NCBI RefSeq assembly: GCF_002607855.1
Contig: NZ_AWQQ01000055.1
Coordinates: forward strand, 83,775-140,278
Reading direction: 5' to 3'
DNA: 56,504 bases
Source of the DNA: Desulforamulus profundi
Lineage (GTDB): Bacteria; Bacillota_B; Desulfotomaculia; Desulfotomaculales; Desulfotomaculaceae
This document shows positions 26,575-33,806 of the stretch, piece by piece. Each line of letters begins with the position of its first letter. The first letter of the stretch is position 1. The notes under the pieces were generated by a model that searched no databases, had not been told where the DNA came from, and saw only the letters and a list, made by a program, of their open reading frames with translations. The translations under genes and the position numbers were made by a program.

Positions 26575-28485
26575 CTAGAAGATGGTCTTGTTCTTGATGT
26601 CGTTTTGCACCATTTTGATGAACTCATCGGCTTGAATGGCCCCGATATCCCCTTTGCCGCGCTGGCGGACAGCCACGGTGCCCTGCTCCATTTCCCGGTC
26701 GCCGATGACCAGCATGTAAGGGATTTTCTGGGTCTGGGCCTCCCGGATCTTGTAGTTGATTTTCTCGTTCCTGGCGTCCAGTTCCGCCCGAATGTCCAGG
26801 GCTTCCATTTTCTTGACCAACTCCCTGGCGTAATCGTGGTGCTTGTCGGTGATGGGCATGACCCGCACCTGGACCGGGACCAGCCAAACCGGGAAGGCGC
26901 CCGCAAAGTGCTCGGTCAGGATGCCGATAAAACGTTCAATGCTGCCAAAGACAACCCTGTGGATCATGACCGGGCGGTGTTTCTGACCGTCTTCCCCCAC
27001 ATAGGTAAGGTCAAATTTCTCCGGCATTTGGAAATCAAGCTGGATGGTGCCGCACTGCCAGGTCCGTCCCAGGCTGTCTGTAAGGTGGAAGTCGATCTTG
27101 GGACCATAAAATGCCCCGTCCCCTTCGTTAACCTTATACTGCATGTGTTTGGCTTCCAGGGCGTTCCGCAGGGAGTTGGTGGCAGTTTCCCACATCTCAT
27201 CGGAACCCATGGATTTTTCCGGGCGGGTGGACAGTTCCACATGATAACTCAAGCCAAAGGTGTTATAGAAATAATCAAACAGGTCGATAACCCCGATAAT
27301 TTCGTCCTTAATTTGGCTGGGCAGCATAAAAATATGGGCGTCGTCCTGGGTAAAGCAGCGCACCCGCATCAACCCGTGCAGGGCGCCGGAAAGCTCGTGG
27401 CGGTGCACCAATCCCAGCTCGCCCCATCTCAAGGGGAGATCACGGTAACTGTGCAAACTGGTTTTGTAAACCAGGATACTGCCGGGGCAGTTCATGGGCT
27501 TGACGGCATAATCCCCTTCATCGATTTTGGTGAAATACATATTTTCTTTGTAATGGGCCCAGTGACCGGACTGCTCCCACAGGCTGCGGTTCAAAATAAT
27601 GGGGGTGCGGATCTCCTGGTAGCCCCGCTTTTTGTGTTCCTGGCGCCAGAAATTTTCCAATTCATTACGGATGATCATCCCTTTGGGATGGAAAAAAGGA
27701 AATCCGGGGCCTTCTTCCTGGATGCTGAATAGGTCCAACTCCTGGCCCAGTTTACGGTGGTCACGGCGTTTGGCTTCCTCAATGCGGAACAGGTGCTCGT
27801 CCAGCAGCGCCTTCTTGGGGAAAGAAGTGCCGTAGATGCGCTGCAGCATCTTGTTCTTCTCGCTGCCACGCCAGTAAGCGCCGGCAATGTTCATCAGTTT
27901 AAAGCTTTTCAGGCGACCGGTGGTTGGCACGTGGGGGCCGGCGCACAGGTCATCAAAATCCCCCTGATGGTAACAGGAAATCACCGCATCCTCCGGCAGG
28001 TCATTAATCAGCTCAACCTTGTAAAGCTCACCCTGTTTTTTAAAGTGCTCCAGAGCCTCTTCCCGGGACAGTTCCACCCGCTTAAAGGGGAGGTCTTCCT
28101 TAATAATCTTGTTCATTTCCTCTTCAATTTGCTCAAGCTGGGCGGGCGTAAAGGGCTGCGGCACATCAAAGTCGTAATAAAACCCGTCCTGAATGGCGGG
28201 GCCGATGGCCAGTTTGGCCTCGGGGAACAATCTTTTAACGGCCTGGGCCAGCACGTGGGCAGAACTGTGACGGTAAACCGCCCTTCCCTCTTCATCATTA
28301 AAGGTTAATAATTCTAAAGCAGCATCTTCCTGCAGCGGGTAATGGAGATCCACGGTTTTGCCGTTCACCTTGCCCGCCAGAGCTTCTTTGGCCAAACCCT
28401 GGCTGATGCTCTTGGCCACTTCCAGCACGGTGGTTCCTGCCGGGTATTCCCTGACGGAACCGTCCTTTAACGTTACTTTAATCAT
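26575..28485 (-). CDS. thrS: Threonine--tRNA ligase
   Basis: Class II synthetase charging tRNA-Thr. It has an N-terminal TGS domain (about 1-61), an editing domain with HSSAHVLAQA (about residue 74) and the CxxxH-type motif ISCYHQGDF, a catalytic core with MNCPGSILVYK (zinc Cys) and RWGELGLVHRHELSG (motif 2), VFGSIERFIGIL (motif 3), and a C-terminal anticodon-binding domain (about 535-636). The 636-aa length is normal and the frame is intact. It is controlled by its own promoter and T-box leader. Confidence 0.98.
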   Translation of the reverse strand: MIKVTLKDGSVREYPAGTTVLEVAKSISQGLAKEALAGKVNGKTVDLHYPLQEDAALELLTFNDEEGRAVYRHSSAHVLAQAVKRLFPEAKLAIGPAIQDGFYYDFDVPQPFTPAQLEQIEEEMNKIIKEDLPFKRVELSREEALEHFKKQGELYKVELINDLPEDAVISCYHQGDFDDLCAGPHVPTTGRLKSFKLMNIAGAYWRGSEKNKMLQRIYGTSFPKKALLDEHLFRIEEAKRRDHRKLGQELDLFSIQEEGPGFPFFHPKGMIIRNELENFWRQEHKKRGYQEIRTPIILNRSLWEQSGHWAHYKENMYFTKIDEGDYAVKPMNCPGSILVYKTSLHSYRDLPLRWGELGLVHRHELSGALHGLMRVRCFTQDDAHIFMLPSQIKDEIIGVIDLFDYFYNTFGLSYHVELSTRPEKSMGSDEMWETATNSLRNALEAKHMQYKVNEGDGAFYGPKIDFHLTDSLGRTWQCGTIQLDFQMPEKFDLTYVGEDGQKHRPVMIHRVVFGSIERFIGILTEHFAGAFPVWLVPVQVRVMPITDKHHDYARELVKKMEALDIRAELDARNEKINYKIREAQTQKIPYMLVIGDREMEQGTVAVRQRGKGDIGAIQADEFIKMVQNDIKNKTIF

Positions 28486-28509
28486 GCAAATTCTCTCCTT
28501 TCAGTATGC

Positions 28510-28766
28510 AAACAAGAAAAAACAAAAACCCGCCCCTGAAATCGTTCAGGGACGGGATATTTCCGCGGTTCCACCCTGGTTGGAGAAAAAATCTCCCACC
28601 TCGTCGACGGTAACGGCGCCTGACCGGCCTGCTTACTCTTGTTCAGCAAGCTGCTCCAAGGTGGTTTTCAGACAGCTGCATCGGGAAGCACTTACAGCCT
28701 GTGGCGCTTCCTCTCTAGACGACCGTACTGACTTACTTTTCCTCTTCATAGCAGATATTTACCTAC
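28510..28766 (-). promoter_or_regulatory. T-box leader of thrS
   Basis: The minus strand has AGGGTGGAACCGCGG (28577-28563), the conserved T-box. It is followed by a terminator stem (arms CCCGTCCCTGA and TCAGGGGCGGG, about 28556-28529) and a TTTTTGTTTTTT tail. An ACC within AAAACCACC in the 5' part is a plausible threonine specifier. Uncharged tRNA-Thr would promote read-through into thrS. Confidence 0.92.
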
Positions 28767-28772
28767 GGGATA

Positions 28773-28801
28773 ATTATAGTGACACTTATAAGAAATGTCA
28801 A
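28773..28801 (-). promoter_or_regulatory. Consensus promoter of thrS
   Basis: Minus strand TTGACA (28801-28796), 17-base spacer, TATAAT (28778-28773): a perfect sigma-A match. The -35 overlaps the stop codon of the DUF445 gene. Confidence 0.88.
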
Positions 28802-29403
28802 GTTGCCAGGTATACAATGGCCACCTGCACCAGCCCAATGATAAAACCCAGTACACCGCCGATCATTTCAATATGCTTCAGTTCCCTGGCGGCCACCGAC
28901 AGAATGATTTTTTCCAGGTGCCTTATATCATAGGCATTCATCCGGTCCTCCACCAGTTGGGCCAGCTTCACCTTTTCGATGACACTGTGCCCTGCCTGGT
29001 CCACAATCTGGCTAATCACCTGGGGCATTTGTTTATTCAACATGTCCCCCATCATTTCCAGAATCACCATTCTGACAGTGGTCGGCACCCAGGCGGGGAT
29101 GCGATCCACCACCATACAGCGGATGGAATCGCTGGCGGACTGTACAATTTTATTAAAAATCTCGGGGGATTTCATCTGGTCGATCAGGTCTTCTACTTTT
29201 AACAGTTCCTTTTCCACCACCTGGCCGATACTTCTGGCCAGTTCCGCCCTTCTTTTCGGTACCACGCCTTGTATGGCCCAGGGCAGGCCAAAGATGCGCA
29301 CCGGCTGGTATGGTTTGAAAATTGCCTTAACAGCAATGAGGTTCGTAATCCAACCAATAAAGGCCCCAATAACAGGTATTAAGATTACCGACCACCACTG
29401 CAT
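28798..29403 (-). CDS. DUF445-family membrane protein
   Basis: Membrane protein of unknown function. An N-terminal hydrophobic segment (about 4-27) contains PVIGAFIGWITNLIAVK, the hallmark of the DUF445/YheB group. A central helical region follows, and a C-terminal hydrophobic segment (about 178-199) ends the protein. Both termini may face the same side. B. subtilis YheB, a relative, is linked to spores. At 201 aa it is shorter than YheB (about 375 aa). It sits between ytxC and thrS with its own reading frame intact. Confidence 0.85.
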   Translation of the reverse strand: MQWWSVILIPVIGAFIGWITNLIAVKAIFKPYQPVRIFGLPWAIQGVVPKRRAELARSIGQVVEKELLKVEDLIDQMKSPEIFNKIVQSASDSIRCMVVDRIPAWVPTTVRMVILEMMGDMLNKQMPQVISQIVDQAGHSVIEKVKLAQLVEDRMNAYDIRHLEKIILSVAARELKHIEMIGGVLGFIIGLVQVAIVYLAT

Positions 29404-29492
29404 CCTGCGTTTCCCTCCATTCGTTAATCAACGACATTAACTATATCAAAATGTCACAGGAGGCGCAAGGGAATACAAAAAACAAACTAAAA

Positions 29493-29520
29493 TGCCGGCT
29501 GTTGAATTCAACAACCGGCA
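29493..29520 (-). terminator. Intrinsic terminator of ytxC
   Basis: TGCCGGcTGTTGAATTCAACA and its matching arm form a long palindrome with one mismatch pair. The minus-strand tail TTTTAGTTTGTTTTTT follows, a few bases after the ytxC stop. Confidence 0.8.
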
Positions 29521-29531
29521 CCTGGTTTGTT

Positions 29532-30425
29532 TTACTGCTGCTGTTTCTGACATAATTTGCAGCCGCTGCATTCGGCTACCTTGCCCTCAAAAACATTCTT
29601 GATGGTCTCAATGGTGGAGCCGGTTTTGTATTGGGGACCAGAGTGAAATACTATTTTATTAGGAGCCATGGTAATCAAAGCGCTGATAAGCAGGTCTTCA
29701 TAATTGATTTCATGATCCATGACGTCCAAAATGAACCCTTCCAGAAAATCACTGCTGATGGGATTGTGATTTTCATCAAAAAGCTTATAGGTCCCTCTGG
29801 AGTTTATCAAAACGTTGACCAGGTCAACCTTGGGTTCCTGAATCTCAACAAAATATTTGAGAAGCTGAATAAACTCCCGGTACTCTCGCTCCATCAAAAA
29901 TTCATCCACTGCCTGGTCCACGGCCTCTTTGATGTCGTTAATGTATTCCTTGAGACGGAAACGGATAAAACCGTCAATGACGATACTGTCACTTTGTTCC
30001 AGAAATTCTACCATTCTTTTAATAATAAAGTTTTTTCTGTCCAGCCGGTCCATCCTGCCGGGATAGACTTTTTCGCCATTTGTGTAATCCAGGGAATATT
30101 GGAGGATGACTTTTTTCTCTTCATCATTGAAGTAGTAATAATTCTCCCGAATAATGTCCAGTAAAATGGCCTTCTCCCAATGATTTAAGATAAGATCGGA
30201 AATAATATCGGCCACAAAGTGCCTGAACAGCAACTCATCATCAAGCTGTCTGCCACCGCATAATGTTCCGTTGAAGTTGCAGGATAAAAACGTAATGTTG
30301 CCCGCCGGGTTTTCCGTGAGTTTGATGAGTATATGATCGCCTTCATGCATGCGCAGCTCTCTACCAAGTCGGTCCTTCAACAAATCTATATGCTGGGTGG
30401 CTCCTATGGAGAGACATTGATTCAT
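29532..30425 (-). CDS. ytxC: Sporulation protein YtxC
   Basis: YtxC-like protein, a family found in spore-formers and induced during sporulation; its biochemical role is unknown. It has no membrane segment. The typical features are FLEQSDSIVIDGFIRFRLKE, a conserved YREFIQLLKYFVEIQ stretch, and a C-terminus ending ECSGCKLCQKQQ, with two close Cys pairs. I choose ATG 30425 (MNQCLSIGA) because it follows AAGGGGTG; an upstream ATG at 30488 has no ribosome site. Upstream, TATAAT near 30570 with a weak -35 could serve as promoter. About 297 aa. Confidence 0.85.
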   Translation of the reverse strand: MNQCLSIGATQHIDLLKDRLGRELRMHEGDHILIKLTENPAGNITFLSCNFNGTLCGGRQLDDELLFRHFVADIISDLILNHWEKAILLDIIRENYYYFNDEEKKVILQYSLDYTNGEKVYPGRMDRLDRKNFIIKRMVEFLEQSDSIVIDGFIRFRLKEYINDIKEAVDQAVDEFLMEREYREFIQLLKYFVEIQEPKVDLVNVLINSRGTYKLFDENHNPISSDFLEGFILDVMDHEINYEDLLISALITMAPNKIVFHSGPQYKTGSTIETIKNVFEGKVAECSGCKLCQKQQQ

Positions 30426-30636
30426 CTCCTCTATCACCCCTTCCTTTACTATTAGTATATGAGAGGCATTTTTTGTATACTGGAGCAAAAATGGCGAAAA
30501 ATTAAAGTTATCTTACTCTATTTGCAGTATAAGCAGAAACCAATGTTGCTATCCCATGTAAAAATTATAGTCCGAACCTTACGCTGGAGTAATTGAGGAT
30601 TTTTTCTTTTCACATGCAGGCACAAAGGACATTAAA

Positions 30637-31503
30637 TTATTTGTAAAAAAGGTAACCAATAATTACCAGAATGACCAGAACAAATGCTCCCACCGGCAGC
30701 CAGCCAATGGAGTTGGCTTCCCTCGGCTGGGTCTCCGGAGCCGGTTTTGCCAACGCTTCATTTCTCGGCAGAACCGCCGGGGCCGGTTTTTCTGTATCAA
30801 TGGTACAGCTTTTGGGTACGAAGGGGACCCCGTTGGTTCTTTTTCTTTTGTTCTTTTTGTTGGCAGGACCCAGGATATCCGGGCTGTTGGGACGGTCTAT
30901 ATAGCGATAGGTTATGGCAGGACTTTTCTCCGTTTTTACAGCGGGGAGATATGGTTTGGAGACATCCGCGGTAATGCAGCATTCAGGGATGAACAGGCAA
31001 TTATTCCCGGGTCTTGCCCGGTTATTTCTGGAGCCGCCCGGGGAAACGTGGGCGGTGATACAGCTTGCCGGCACAAATTCTGCGTTTCCGCTGGATCTTT
31101 TCCTTTTATACCTTTTCTTTGGAGGTAAGGACAGTTTCGTTTGTTCTACACTTTTACCGTAAAAATGACACACCGGGGTTGTGGAGGGTGTGATGCAACT
31201 GATTGGAACAAAGGGATTCGAGGTCGTATGGCTTTGCCTGCTGCGTTGTTTACGTTTACCGGCACCCTCCCTGGCAGGAACCGAACATGCTCCACAAACC
31301 AGCGGAAGAGAAACTCGATCCTGAACACAACTTGTATGAACAAAGGCCTCACCGGTTGCCCTTTGCTTCTTCTTCGACAACTGTACAAAATCAGGGATTA
31401 TCACCTGCTCCGTGGCTGCTTTATAGAGGATGATGTCTTTCTTTTTTATTTCCCTGGTTTGCTCTTTGGTTATCCTGGCGTTTCTTTTTCTTTTCCTAGC
31501 CAA
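30637..31503 (-). CDS. Unrecognised basic, Cys-repeat, tail-anchored membrane protein
   Basis: I do not recognise this family. The 288-residue protein has five motifs of the form F-V/I-P-x-S/C-C-I-T, with Cys near residues 59, 103, 148, 176 and 233. Copies include AFVHTSC, PFVPISCIT, EFVPASCIT, LFIPECCIT and PFVPKSC. Lys/Arg clusters (KKKQR, GKRKQRSR, KKRYKRKR, KKNKRKR) separate them. There is no signal peptide. The only hydrophobic segment is at the very end (GWLPVGAFVLVILVIIGYLF), so the protein should be tail-anchored with the basic part in the cytoplasm or forespore. Start TTG 31503 follows AAAAGGGGTGG; ATG 31536 lacks a ribosome site. Neighbours are ytxC and a divergent small gene. Confidence 0.75.
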   Translation of the reverse strand: MARKRKRNARITKEQTREIKKKDIILYKAATEQVIIPDFVQLSKKKQRATGEAFVHTSCVQDRVSLPLVCGACSVPAREGAGKRKQRSRQSHTTSNPFVPISCITPSTTPVCHFYGKSVEQTKLSLPPKKRYKRKRSSGNAEFVPASCITAHVSPGGSRNNRARPGNNCLFIPECCITADVSKPYLPAVKTEKSPAITYRYIDRPNSPDILGPANKKNKRKRTNGVPFVPKSCTIDTEKPAPAVLPRNEALAKPAPETQPREANSIGWLPVGAFVLVILVIIGYLFYK

Positions 31504-31679
31504 AAAGTCCACCCCTTTTCTTTTGGCTTTTAACATTTTTAAAATGTATATTAATCAAGTCCGGGAAAATATCAGTTTTTAAAATTTTCAGATATCTAAA
31601 TTTAACTTTTTCTTTTGCCGGGCAAACACCAATTCCGTAAACGAGTAATATTATGGGAAAAAAGGCAGGTGTTACTTTG

Positions 31680-31946
31680 ATGTTCAGTGATATTGAGGAG
31701 CTTAAACAAAGGTGTGAAGCCGAAATTAAGTCTTTAAAACGTGAGATCCTGGCAGCCAGGGGGAGCTTTTTCCCACGCTGGGACGCAAAAGGAACCATAC
31801 AGAAGGCAGAAGAAAAGATTGAAAAAATCCAGCAATTATTAGTAAAACTGGAGAGTCTGACGGAACAGGTTGTTCCGGTGGTAAACGATATAAAAGACAT
31901 TATAGGTTTACAGATGAACATAACGGCAAAACCTGAAAAAGAGTGA
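31680..31946 (+). CDS. Small hypothetical protein, likely coiled coil
   Basis: An 88-residue protein without recognised family. It is charged and helix-prone, with heptad-like runs (IEELKQRCEAEIKSLKREIL, AEEKIEKIQQLLVKLE) and one Cys. There are no membrane segments. ATG 31680 is preceded by AGGTG at 8 bases; an upstream in-frame ATG at 31653 has no ribosome site. It is transcribed away from the Cys-repeat gene with about 175 bases between the two starts, and ends in a strong terminator, which supports it being real. Confidence 0.65.
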   Translation: MFSDIEELKQRCEAEIKSLKREILAARGSFFPRWDAKGTIQKAEEKIEKIQQLLVKLESLTEQVVPVVNDIKDIIGLQMNITAKPEKE

Positions 31947-31955
31947 TAGAATAAT

Positions 31956-31998
31956 AAAAACCGCTTAAGAACCGTCATGTGGTTCCTAAGCGGTTTTT
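31956..31998 (+). terminator. Intrinsic terminator after the coiled-coil gene
   Basis: AAAAACCGCTTA, GAACC and their complements GGTTC and TAAGCGGTTTTT form a long stem just after the stop codon; the poly-T follows directly. Confidence 0.9.
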
Positions 31999-32038
31999 AC
32001 GTTTTGCGATAATAAGTGTAGACCGGTAGGAGTTATTT

Positions 32039-32113
32039 TTAGACAACCTGAGTGAAGTAGATAAATGCTGCGATGAGCAGGAATCCTATTCCTATAATAA
32101 ACTTAATATCCAA
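32039..32113 (-). CDS. Membrane micropeptide (24 aa)
   Basis: TTG at 32113-32111 begins a 24-codon frame with a charged start (MDIKF) and then one hydrophobic helix (IIGIGFLLIAAFIYFTQVV) ending in a stop. GGAGGG lies 8 bases upstream (32126-32121), an ideal distance. It is divergent from a second micropeptide and has no known homologue that I can name. The good ribosome site and single-helix composition argue that it is real. Confidence 0.55.
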   Translation of the reverse strand: MDIKFIIGIGFLLIAAFIYFTQVV

Positions 32114-32235
32114 AACCAAACCCTCCTTATTTAATATTATATCATAAACATTTATTTAGCGGATATCAATATAAGGAAAAGGAATTGGGCTAATCATATC
32201 GAATCTTTGTACACAAAGAAAGGAGGGTTAACCCT

Positions 32236-32319
32236 TTGGATCTGACAAGCATTGGTTCTTTTCTGGCCCTGGCCATTATTATTTTTTTAATCTTTAAAAT
32301 CATTGGCAAAGGCGGCTGA
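32236..32319 (+). CDS. Membrane micropeptide (27 aa)
   Basis: TTG at 32236-32238 follows AAAGGAGG at a suitable distance. The frame starts MDLTSIGSFLALAIIIFLIF and ends KIIGKGG: a short polar start, one membrane helix and a basic Gly-rich tail. A strong terminator follows within 40 bases. Size and design resemble SpoVM- or CmpA-like small spore membrane proteins, but there is no clear sequence match. Confidence 0.6.
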   Translation: MDLTSIGSFLALAIIIFLIFKIIGKGG

Positions 32320-32329
32320 GGCTGCAGGT

Positions 32330-32380
32330 AAATGTACCGTCGGTACATTTACAAGAAACACCCCCAAAGGGTGTTTTTTC
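32330..32380 (+). terminator. Palindrome plus intrinsic terminator after the micropeptide
   Basis: AAATGTACCG (32330-32339) and CGGTACATTT (32341-32350) form a perfect palindrome around one base. Then AAACACCC (32356-32363) pairs with GGGTGTTT (32369-32376), followed by TTT. The second stem is a standard terminator. Confidence 0.85.
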
Positions 32381-32516
32381 TACAGCTTTAAAGACTACAA
32401 AAAACTGAACAAATCCTTACGTATTTACTTTTTAAAAGGTTAAATATTAATTTGTAGAGAAAACTCATAGCAGGCAGAAAAAACAGACTTGACAACAACA
32501 TGAAGGGAGGAACAGT

Positions 32517-33344
32517 ATGGAGTTTTTATTCGGCACCTTAATATGGATCTTTTTTCTAATGATGGCGTTAGGCCCCATGTGGCAGCAGGTAAAAATAAAT
32601 CAAAAAAGATTTCACCTGACCAGGAAATTTGAAAAGCACCGGGGGTCGCGGTTAATTACCTTGATCCACCGGCAGGAATCCTTTAGCTTTTTGGGCATCC
32701 CCTTTTCCAGGTACATCAATATTGAAGATTCCGAGCAAGTATTACGGGCCATCCGGCTTACACCACCGGATATGCCCATTGATATCATGTTGCATACCCC
32801 CGGTGGCCTGGTGCTCGCCTCTGAACAAATCGCCAGGGCCCTGGAAAATCATCAAGCCAAAGTGACAGCCTTTGTGCCCCACTATGCCATGTCCGGCGGT
32901 ACCATGATTGCCCTGGCGGCAGACGAAATTATCATGGACGGGAACGCCGTCCTGGGCCCCGTTGACCCGCAGATCGGCCAGTATCCTGCTGTGTCTATTT
33001 TAGAGGCTGTCAGGCTGAAAGGTACCCAAAAAGTGGATGACAATACCCTGATCTTAGCAGACATGTCCGCTAAAGCCATTGCCCAGGTCGGAGATTTTAT
33101 CACTTATCTCTTAACCGATAACCTGGGGGAAGAAAAAGCACGGGAAATTGCAGACATTTTAAGCAGCGGTCGCTGGACCCATGATTATCCCATTAACTGT
33201 GAATTTTTAAAGAAGTTGGGGCTGCCCGTGTCGACCGAACTCCCTGCAGAAATATTTGCCATTATGGACTTATACCCCCAGCCCCCGCAAAGAAGACCTT
33301 CAGTCCAGTACATTCCTCTTCCCTATGGAAAAGAGGAAAAATAA
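32517..33344 (+). CDS. Membrane-anchored ClpP-fold serine protease (SDH/DUF114-like)
   Basis: SppA/ClpP-like protease with one N-terminal membrane segment (about 3-22) and a soluble crotonase-fold domain. Markers are MLHTPGGLVLASEQIARAL (oxyanion region), the probable nucleophile in YAMSGGTMIAL (about residue 126) and GPVDPQIGQYPA. A conserved Lys/His/Asp in the second half would complete the site (SSGRWTHDYPI). Family members are thought to degrade or trim membrane proteins. The ATG is preceded by GGGAGG. It lies alone, downstream of the micropeptides. The frame is intact. Confidence 0.85.
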   Translation: MEFLFGTLIWIFFLMMALGPMWQQVKINQKRFHLTRKFEKHRGSRLITLIHRQESFSFLGIPFSRYINIEDSEQVLRAIRLTPPDMPIDIMLHTPGGLVLASEQIARALENHQAKVTAFVPHYAMSGGTMIALAADEIIMDGNAVLGPVDPQIGQYPAVSILEAVRLKGTQKVDDNTLILADMSAKAIAQVGDFITYLLTDNLGEEKAREIADILSSGRWTHDYPINCEFLKKLGLPVSTELPAEIFAIMDLYPQPPQRRPSVQYIPLPYGKEEK

Positions 33345-33411
33345 CTTAGGTACCAGGTACTTAAGTTATTAAGTTATTTGCTTTTTTAGGAAAAAGCATA
33401 ATTTCCTAAAC

Positions 33412-33433
33412 AACAAAAAGCCCCGCAGGCTTT
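33412..33433 (-). terminator. Terminator after tRNA-Val
   Basis: On the minus strand AAAGCC and GGCTTT close a short stem followed by TTGTT (33417-33433). It lies directly past the CCA end. Confidence 0.65.
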
Positions 33434-33437
33434 ATAT

Positions 33438-33514
33438 TGGTGGGACGTACTGGAATCGAACCAGTGACCTCTGCGATGTCAACGCAGCACTCTAACCATC
33501 TGAGCTAACGTCCC
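33438..33514 (-). tRNA. tRNA-Val (anticodon GAC)
   Basis: The minus strand folds as a tRNA: acceptor GGGACGT with ACGTCCC, D-arm AGCTCAGATGGTTAGAGT, anticodon stem CTGCG/CGCAG around loop TTGACAT (anticodon GAC), and T-arm ending GGTTCGATTCC. The CCA is encoded (33440-33438). Confidence 0.97.
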
Positions 33515-33588
33515 CTGTTTATAATTATTAACTGTACCTCTTCGGTAGGCGTTCCGCTGCCGGAGTACCCATCCAAGCTGCATAATAA

Positions 33589-33617
33589 ATAATAGACGAA
33601 GATAAATAAAAAGTCAA
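33589..33617 (-). promoter_or_regulatory. Promoter of tRNA-Val
   Basis: Minus strand TTGACT (33617-33612), 17-base spacer, TATTAT (33594-33589), about 75 bases upstream of the tRNA 5' end. The stretch between holds a GC-rich stem-forming segment. Confidence 0.7.
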
Positions 33618-33674
33618 GAGAAAGATTGATTTCTTTTTTACTTAACATTAATGGATTTTAACGTAAAATTTAAC

Positions 33675-33719
33675 TTATCCTAAACAAACAATTTGTCTTT
33701 TTCTGTATAATTTAGTCAT
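33675..33719 (-). CDS. Possible 14-codon micro-ORF with a strong ribosome site
   Basis: ATG at 33719 follows GAGGAGGTG by 7 bases, then encodes MTKLYRKRQIVCLG and stops. No promoter is visible between it and the terminator at 33752, so transcription would need read-through from dacF. It may be a relic or a leader peptide; this is a weak call. Confidence 0.25.
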   Translation of the reverse strand: MTKLYRKRQIVCLG

Positions 33720-33751
33720 ACCACTTCACCTCCTCTCTATAAATATTTTTT

Positions 33752-33790
33752 AAAAAGCACTACCCGCCAGGGGTAGTGCTTTTTTTTTTG
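33752..33790. terminator. Strong bidirectional terminator after dacF
   Basis: AAAAAGCACTACCC and GGGTAGTGCTTTTT form a near-perfect stem (33752-33785) with long T/A tracts on both sides. It is 17 bases beyond the dacF stop. Confidence 0.9.
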
Positions 33791-33806
33791 CTTTGAGGAT
33801 GAAGAT

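Noticed and set aside
30425..30488. Longer N-terminus of ytxC and possible sporulation-sigma promoter near 30450-30480
   Set aside because: The upstream start has no ribosome site; the CATATACTA-like -10 does not fit a sigma-E or sigma-G spacing well.
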